A stretch of 64,000 nucleotides of DNA from NCBI GenBank assembly GCA_022113835.1, contig JAILWY010000028.1:2294001-2358000 (forward strand). The letters are read 5' to 3'. Below are positions 57,729-64,000 of the stretch, in pieces. The notes beneath the pieces are model-generated. The model saw only the letters and a program-made list of their open reading frames with translations, was not told the origin of the DNA and ran no database searches. Positions within the stretch are counted from its first letter, which is position 1; the number at the start of each line of letters is the position of its first letter. The position numbers were made by a program, and so were the translations under genes. The stretch comes from Atopsyche davidsoni. Lineage: Eukaryota; Arthropoda; Insecta; Trichoptera; Hydrobiosidae.

Positions 57729-60700
57729 TTATGAATTGATGCTGCTCTTGTTTCCGTTCCCTCGGGTAAACGTGATGCTCAGCATTTCATCTTCGTCTTG
57801 CAGGAGACGGCCGTCGTTCTGCTTCGATTTCCCGAATATCCTGAAAAAGAAACTCAGTTTGATTAGTTTTTACGGAGTTTTTTATAAACACTAAGCAATT
57901 AAGTAACTATTAACGATTTGAGGTAGTTATGGGGGACTGTTTAGTTTTAATTTTATTAACCCTTTACACCTGAGAGGTGATTCTTGTGACTCTCTAGTTA
58001 TATGGCCTATTACTTCTTCTATCGTCAATGGTTTAAGATGCTGTAACCTGCCTCTTTTCTTACCGCGGGTGACCCAAAATCTAACAAGAGGGCGCCCACC
58101 TGAATAATCATCCTGGCATTGTTTTCGAGTGCCGTTTATGACAACTCTGAACATTCTTCTTCAGTGTCTGGGTTCAGAAGATCGTATACCGACCTGTGGA
58201 GATACAAATAGTACACAACGTTCCCGGCACTTTAATAAACAGTTTCCAATTCAAAATCAGTTGTTACTACAGTCGTTGGTCAACGGGATTACTTCTATTC
58301 ATAAAGCACTTGACGATAGAGAGAAGAAAAGCAGCGATAATTATAGCGATGAAGAGATGTAAGAAAACGAATAATCAGAATTTATTAGTTGCGGAGCAAT
58401 TGCGTCTCGTTTGAAGAAGTTTTGTATGGAGCATTTACCTGTTTAGAGAAGCAGGGGCAGCGAGATCTTCGTTGCTTCTCTGCACTGACACAACTTCTAG
58501 CACGACAGGTAATTCGGCTTCTAGTTCTTCTCGTGTTGGTTTGCGGAACCTGTGCGGAAATAACCATATTATTATATTATACTACCCTAAGCATTTCTCT
58601 TATAATCTGATTAGTATTAACACCATGAAGGTCATATTAATTGATGTTTAGTAAAATACTGAAAAAAACTTACAACTTAAGTAATAGACTGGAACCAACA
58701 ACCGACACGGAGCTCATGGCCATAGCTGCGGACGCCATCCACGGCTGAAAGTAAGTGTTATTTTGAAAATATTTATTTGGACGGAGTTTTAAAAAAAATT
58801 ATTATCACGCACATTTATTGAAACATCTTGAATTCCTTTAGCACTGTATAAAATAAAACCTAATTTAATATTTTTGAAGAGTACCTCGAGTATGAGTCCA
58901 TATGCGGCGAGGGCCCCCGATGCAAGCGGAATGCCCAAAAGATTATACACGGAAGCAAAGAGAAAGTTCAGGCGTACTCGATTCACCGTTTTTCTAGATA
59001 ACTCGATGCATCCAATCACGTCCAGGAGATCATTCTAGAAGATAAAAACACAATATTAAATTTAGTGAAGTACTGGAGTGCAATTATGGAGTTCCCACCG
59101 TAGGCCATTAAAACTTAAATGACATACCCTCATGAGGACTACGTCTGCAGCTTCCACGGCCACGTCAGTACCCGACGAAATGGCAATCCCGATGTTGGCT
59201 TGGGCCAAGGCCGGAGAATCGTTTACTCCGTCACCGACCTAAAAAAAATATATAATTTAAGAAACCATTCAGATGTTGGCTACGTATTCATTCATATACA
59301 CATAACATATCCAAATTTATAAATATTGACTTACCATGGCCACTTTCTGTCCAGATTCTTGCAGTTTCTGTATTTTGGCGACCTTGTGCGAGGGCAGGAC
59401 TTCTGCATAAACTTGCGTGATGCCGACCTAAAAATAAATTTTTCGCTGATTAATGAAAATCAATACAATAAATATAACCACAAAACAACTAAAAATTGAG
59501 ATGAGAACATTTAGGCAATAACATGCTATTATAATAATAATATCCTGGTATTGTTTCTGCAGTCGGGTGCACGAGGAAAATCAGATTTAAATGCCAGAGC
59601 TTTGCAAGGAATATGAATAGCCAAATGTCAAAATCGTTTTTAATTGAGCGCCTTCGCTCTCCAAGACTTGTCGTACTATCCTAGCCATTTGATTGTGGCC
59701 TTCTTTTAGATCTGGTTGCAAGATCTGGACTCTGGAAATTTCAAAGCAACAGTCCCTAAATACAGTCTAAAGGTTTCCATGGAAGCAAAGCTCTTAGTAT
59801 CTCATTTTCAATGGTTAAAACTGTTAGCATAAATTATCAATTCTTGTTCTGAAATGTATTTTCAGTGAAGACTCTGTTGATAAGGCTTAGTATTAAATAA
59901 TGATTTTTGTTTTAGTAGCAGACCTGAGCGGCAATGGCGGCCGCGGTCCTTCTGTTGTCACCGGTTAGCAGCACAACGTTCATGCCGCGCCGTCGCAGCG
60001 CACGAACGCACAGCGCAGCCTCGGGCTTCACACGATCTGCCACTGATATAGCACAGCATATGTGACCTGAAATTTGAGTATTTTTATGTTTATATGAATG
60101 TATAATTAATGTACAATTGGGCGGCAATGGTTCGTCATGCTACCGATTGGCGTGGAATGACTCACCATCGACAGCCACGAGTACAGCAGTGCGGCCGAGA
60201 TCCTCCTCTTCGGTAAGCGTGCGCTCCACATGAGTGGGAATGATAAGGCCGTGGCGATGCATCCACTCACGATTACCCGCCACTACCGTGTACTCCTTAT
60301 TCTCCTAAACAATGAACTTTAACATTTATAAATTGAAAAATGATCACATCCACATGTATAGTCACAGACAAATTTAAAAGTAACTAATTAATTAGGTTAG
60401 ATTATTGCTTGTGAAGTATAAATTATTTGAAAATAACATCGAATAGATTGTATCTGCATTACTTACTTCGTCCCGGATTTCCCAATTAGATGAGTCTTCG
60501 TCTGACTCTTCAGCGTGAAGAATATTACCGAGTTGCACCCTCTGATGTTTAGATTTAGTAACTTCATCTTCTACCACGTCAATATCTACATCCAAAAACT
60601 TGGCTCTGCCTGTCGTACTTGATCTGTGAAAAGAACATTCAAATGTTGTTGCAATTCTCTAAATGTAACAATGAACATATTTATATACAAAAAAGGGATA

Positions 60701-63700
60701 GACCTAGAGAGAGATTAAGAGCTTAGCTGGCATGGAAATCTCTGATTAATGCTTTGAGACGAGTTGAGTCCGTGAGCTTTCACCGAAAGATCTCTCCATC
60801 TAGCACAAGGAAGGGTATGTGGGAATGACCTACCCGATCTGGTTGACGAGGTTCATGAGGGAGTTGGAAGTGGGTTGAGTACGGCCGACCACGCGGCAGC
60901 TCAGGCCGCACCCCGGCACCGTGGTGAAGGCGGCCACTCGCCCCGTCTGCCCGGGACCCAAAGCTTCTCGGCAGAACTTTACAATGGCTGGAATCATAAA
61001 AAATAACATCATCCAGTGTCTAGACCTGATTCATTCTTTCATTAGTCAAGTGTAGTCAAATGTTTGATAAATGAACACATGGTACAACAAACCTGAGGCT
61101 ACGGGATGCTCGGAGTTGGCCTCAGCGCTGAGTAGCAGATCGAGCAAGCGGGGTAAGCTGCGCGCAAGGCAGAACAAAGACACGCGCGCTGTGCTGGGCT
61201 CTCCCGTCGTAATGGTCCCCGTCTTGTCCATCACCACTGTCTTCACCTGAAATATGTTTTATAATTATATAATATCGATACAAATGGATTTGAAACAACT
61301 CCTAAAAACTTCAAAAACATTTTGAAGATTGAATTAATTATACCGCCATAATCCTACTGCAATGCAATACCTCATTACCTTGTGTGCATTTTCAAGAGGT
61401 TCGGCTCCTTTGATAAGGATGCTGCAGTTGGCACCGACGCCCGTGGCCACCATGACGGCCGTAGGAGTAGCCAAGCCCAGCGCGCACGGACATGCGATGG
61501 CCAGCACAGACAGAGCAAAGTGGAAGGCTGTAGCAAAGATTATTTCACTGTTGGAGCGGAAGCCGTCTGCCATGAGTCCCATCCCCTGCAAAATTGATCA
61601 CATAATAATAATCACATTTCACAATCAGGCTAGATCAGAAATAGAAGTTTATTGTTACTTACAGACTTGGGTAGATTGTCGATGTTGATGTACCCGCTGA
61701 TTATCCAGCAGATCAGAGTGAGCAGGGACAAGGCTATCACAAAGGGAACGAAGTACCTGGAATCACACACAAGAAGTCAGCATCACCAATTCACGCCACT
61801 AAGTACAAGGTTATAACAAGTTGTTTCACTGACCCGGCAATTTTATCTGCCAGCTGTTGCACCGGGGCTTTGCTGATCTGGGCCTCCTCCACCAGGCGGC
61901 AGATCTGCGCCAGCGTGGTGCGGTCGCCTGTGTGGGTGGCGCGCACCAGCAACGCCCCCGCTTGGTTCATGCTGCCCCCGATCACCATTGACCCTGCACC
62001 ACGATGAACAATTTTATATGGCACATGGGCAGCATAGTTTCAATTAATGAATAAAACATTGTAACCGATTTCAGTCTATCTATATTTCGATAATCATCAC
62101 TGAAGGACAGAATTGAAAAACTTATTACTCGACTTGCCTTCTTTTTTTGGAACAGGCATGGATTCTCCCGTGATGAGAGACTCGTCGCAAGTGGATTGTC
62201 CCCACTCCACTCGCCCGTCGACCGGCACTTTGGCTCCCGGCACCACCTGGTAAAAATTTCAAATTGGTTAATTATATTGAAGGCCAAAGTAGATAAACTA
62301 TTGTATTGTAAAAACAATTCGTAATGATAGATATTAATAATTCATTTGTAGGCTTTTTCTTAATTGAATTTATATGTATGTGTTCTGACCTTGATGAGAT
62401 CTCCTCTCTGCACCAGATCAGCTGCGATGGGTTTCTCCCACTTAATGCTTCCGTCCGGACCGGCATCCACGAGAATGGCTTCCGTCGCTTTCAGGGAAAG
62501 AAGCTTCGACAATGCCTCTGATGTCTTACCCTGAAATTAATAAATTTTTATAAAAAAAATGGTCTTCTCCCGTCTCATACAACTTTGATGTTTTGAACTT
62601 ATTTCAAAACTTTACCTTAGCGACGTGTTCCAACCAGCGCCCTAGTGAAATAAATACAAGTAGCATTGGGGGCGTGTCAAAGAATGTGTGCGGGGAAGAG
62701 TGCTGCTGCTGCATGATCATGGCTGCCGCAACCACACACAAGGAGTATGTGTAACTGCAATGAAACAACACACACATATAAGTCACATGCATCTAGAGAA
62801 AATTTAAGCTATGCTGCATCTCTTAAAAGTGTTTCATGGTTTGCCTCACCTGATGGTTGTGGTCATGCAGATGAGGACGTCCATGTTTGTGGAACCATGC
62901 TTTAGAGCTTTGTAGGCCTGGACGTAGAAATGCCACCCTCCGACTACCTGCAAAATAAACAAAAATGTCAGTTGAATTGTGGAATAAGAAAATACTTCAA
63001 ACACCATGAGTTGACCACGACTCTAATGAGAGAGTCTTGCACAGAATACACAAAGAAAGAGAACTCCTGACGATGGTAAAATATCCTATTTTGGCCATAT
63101 TTTCAGAAATACCAAATATACCCTTCTGCAGCTGATTGCTCAAGGAAAAAGAGGCATTGGAAAGAGAAAGCTAGCGTGGATGCGGAGTTTGCGCCAGTGG
63201 CCATGGAAGTCGGGACTACAGCCGAATATTAGCTGAGAATAGAGATATGTTCTGTGAGATGGTCACCAACCTCTTCTGAGGAAAGGCACCCGATGAAGAT
63301 GAAGACCGTTTCTTGAGTAGAGAACCCAAAATCACATTTTAATCAAAACACGGTTTTAAATGGAACCCATTAAGAAACAATTGTTGAGTAATGCAGTGTT
63401 ACCTGGACAGGCGTGGCAAGTAGGAACATGACGAGGTTCTCGAGGGAGAGGCCGGGCACGATGCAGCAGTGCGAGGCATGGTCCTCCGCAGATGCCGCCC
63501 CCATGAAATAAGCCATGGCCGCCATGCACGGCGCACCAAAGATTAGTGACACCAGGAATGCGTTCCGCCATTTTCTAATCTCTTCTCTGAAAGAAAAATA
63601 TAATAAATGTTAACAAAGCTGCAATTTTTTATTCAACGGCTTGGGTCAGGTCTATTAGTGATGTCTATTTTCATTTCCGTTGTAGATACAAATCACTTTC

Positions 63701-63989
63701 ATGAATATGATATCATAATTGTTGCAAGTAATTGTTAATGTACAAATATACTGATTGCTGTGTTCTGGTGTGGTCCTTGTCGCCGATGCTCTCGGATCTA
63801 TACAGGGTTCGCCATAGATCACCGTTATGGTTAAAGATCACATAGATAACAGTTACTTACTTTTGTTCTAGTATATCTTTGGTAGATCTATCTCTTGGGT
63901 TGACTAAGATAGCTTCAAATCCCAACGATTCTATAGCATTACATATATCTCTGGGACCCGTCTTCTCTCCGGAGAATTTAAATTTTCCT
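57729..63989 (-). CDS. ATP7: ATP7 copper-transporting P1B-type ATPase (partial, 5' end off window)
   Basis: Twenty exons, 884 aa, from the right edge: 63989-63861, 63586-63403, 62947-62850, 62754-62616, 62530-62390, 62246-62138, 61993-61834, 61756-61663, 61585-61379, 61246-61093, 60987-60834, 60623-60467, 60304-60166, 60066-59924, 59427-59335, 59238-59128, 59034-58885, 58744-58674, 58549-58439, 57840-57729. All phases agree. It pumps Cu(I) into the Golgi lumen or out of the cell. Exon 1 here is the tail of the last heavy-metal domain. Motifs: Thr-Gly-Glu-Ser (62138-62246), Cys-Pro-Cys (61379-61585), Asp-Lys-Thr-Gly-Thr and Ser-Glu-His-Pro (61093-61246), Thr-Gly-Asp-Asn (59924-60066), Gly-Asp-Gly-Val-Asn-Asp (59128-59238), Tyr-Asn and Met-x-x-x-Ser-Ser for copper in the last helices. 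A Leu-Leu pair followed by acidic residues in the C-tail may be a sorting signal. Exon 12 is an acidic insert in the nucleotide-binding domain. Confidence 0.97.
57900..58420. mobile_element. Unidentified insert in the last ATP7 intron
   Basis: The 598-bp intron between exons 58549-58439 and 57840-57729 holds a 75-codon minus-strand frame (57927-58154, rich in Arg, Lys and Gly) and an overlapping plus-strand frame (58129-58362) ending in an acidic, Asp/Ser-rich tail. Composition is higher in GC than other introns here. Both look like pieces of a transposon-encoded protein, but I cannot assign a family and see no termini. Confidence 0.3.
61994..62137 (-). other. GC-AG intron of ATP7
   Basis: The donor is AG|GCAAGT at 62137-62136. 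Only this site joins in phase to restore the family sequence Lys-Lys-x-Gly-Ser-x-Val-Ile. GT sites slightly downstream either break frame or insert extra residues at a conserved position. Confidence 0.8.
63025..63302 (+). mobile_element. RTE-like LINE C-terminus, antisense in an ATP7 intron
   Basis: Best-preserved copy of the family in the window. It lies on the plus strand in the intron between ATP7 exons 63586-63403 and 62947-62850. The frame encodes Lys-Ile-Ser-Tyr-Phe-Gly-His-Ile, then [14 protein letters not shown] and Trp-Met-Arg-Ser-Leu-Arg-Gln-Trp: the classic end of an RTE reverse-transcriptase ORF. The tail then shows GAGATGGTCACCAACCTCTT and GAAGATGAAGA. The 5' part of the element is missing, as is usual for LINE copies. 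Confidence 0.75.
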
Positions 63990-64000
63990 CTGAAAATATA

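Noticed and set aside
62131..62134. GT donors in the ATP7 intron starting near 62134 or further on
   Set aside because: They insert extra residues or change phase at the conserved Lys-Lys-x-Gly-Ser-x-Val-Ile site; the GC donor restores it exactly.

Overview
The window is eukaryotic, strongly AT-rich DNA with intron-split genes, conserved splice sites and dense debris of small transposable elements. The gene complement (a fused NitFhit protein, an insect-type SGT1 without TPRs, ATP7, a secreted DUF4789-like protein) points to an arthropod. The RTE-like LINE tails and the MITE load make a lepidopteran the best guess. That species call is inference.

Layout, left to right. 1-11.9 kb is gene-poor: a tRNA-like SINE candidate, a decayed ~140-bp tandem array ending in a GC-rich island, LINE tails, a foldback MITE, a hAT-like MITE with target-site duplication, and one orphan signal-peptide-like exon. 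12.0-15.4 kb holds a divergent pair: Asterix (PAT-complex subunit, minus) and CCDC51/MITOK (mitochondrial K+ channel, plus). 18.2-24.5 kb holds a second divergent pair, SGT1 (minus) and NitFhit (plus). The DNA between them contains an exact-register 240-bp duplication that carries two alternative two-codon first exons for NitFhit. 25-29 kb is repeat debris: a Gag-like relic, a LINE reverse-transcriptase fragment and a degenerate repeat block. 29.6-33.4 kb is a quiet stretch downstream of the sphingolipid delta-4 desaturase DES1/ifc (33.4-39.8 kb, minus). 43.9-45.8 kb is a secreted cysteine-rich DUF4789-like gene (minus). 46-57.7 kb is repeats only (minisatellite, MITEs, LINE tails, TA microsatellites). 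57.7-64 kb is the 3' two-thirds of the copper ATPase ATP7 (minus), which runs off the right edge.

Six of the seven genes are conserved housekeeping genes of membranes, mitochondria or the ER; they are not an operon and do not form one pathway. I resolved exon-intron structures by reading frame, splice-site consensus and family similarity; every exon junction keeps phase. Two introns use a GC donor (DES1 intron 1 and one ATP7 intron). I found no CRISPR array, rRNA or intact autonomous transposon, and no clearly new biological system. The most unusual structure is the duplicated bidirectional promoter with twin start exons.
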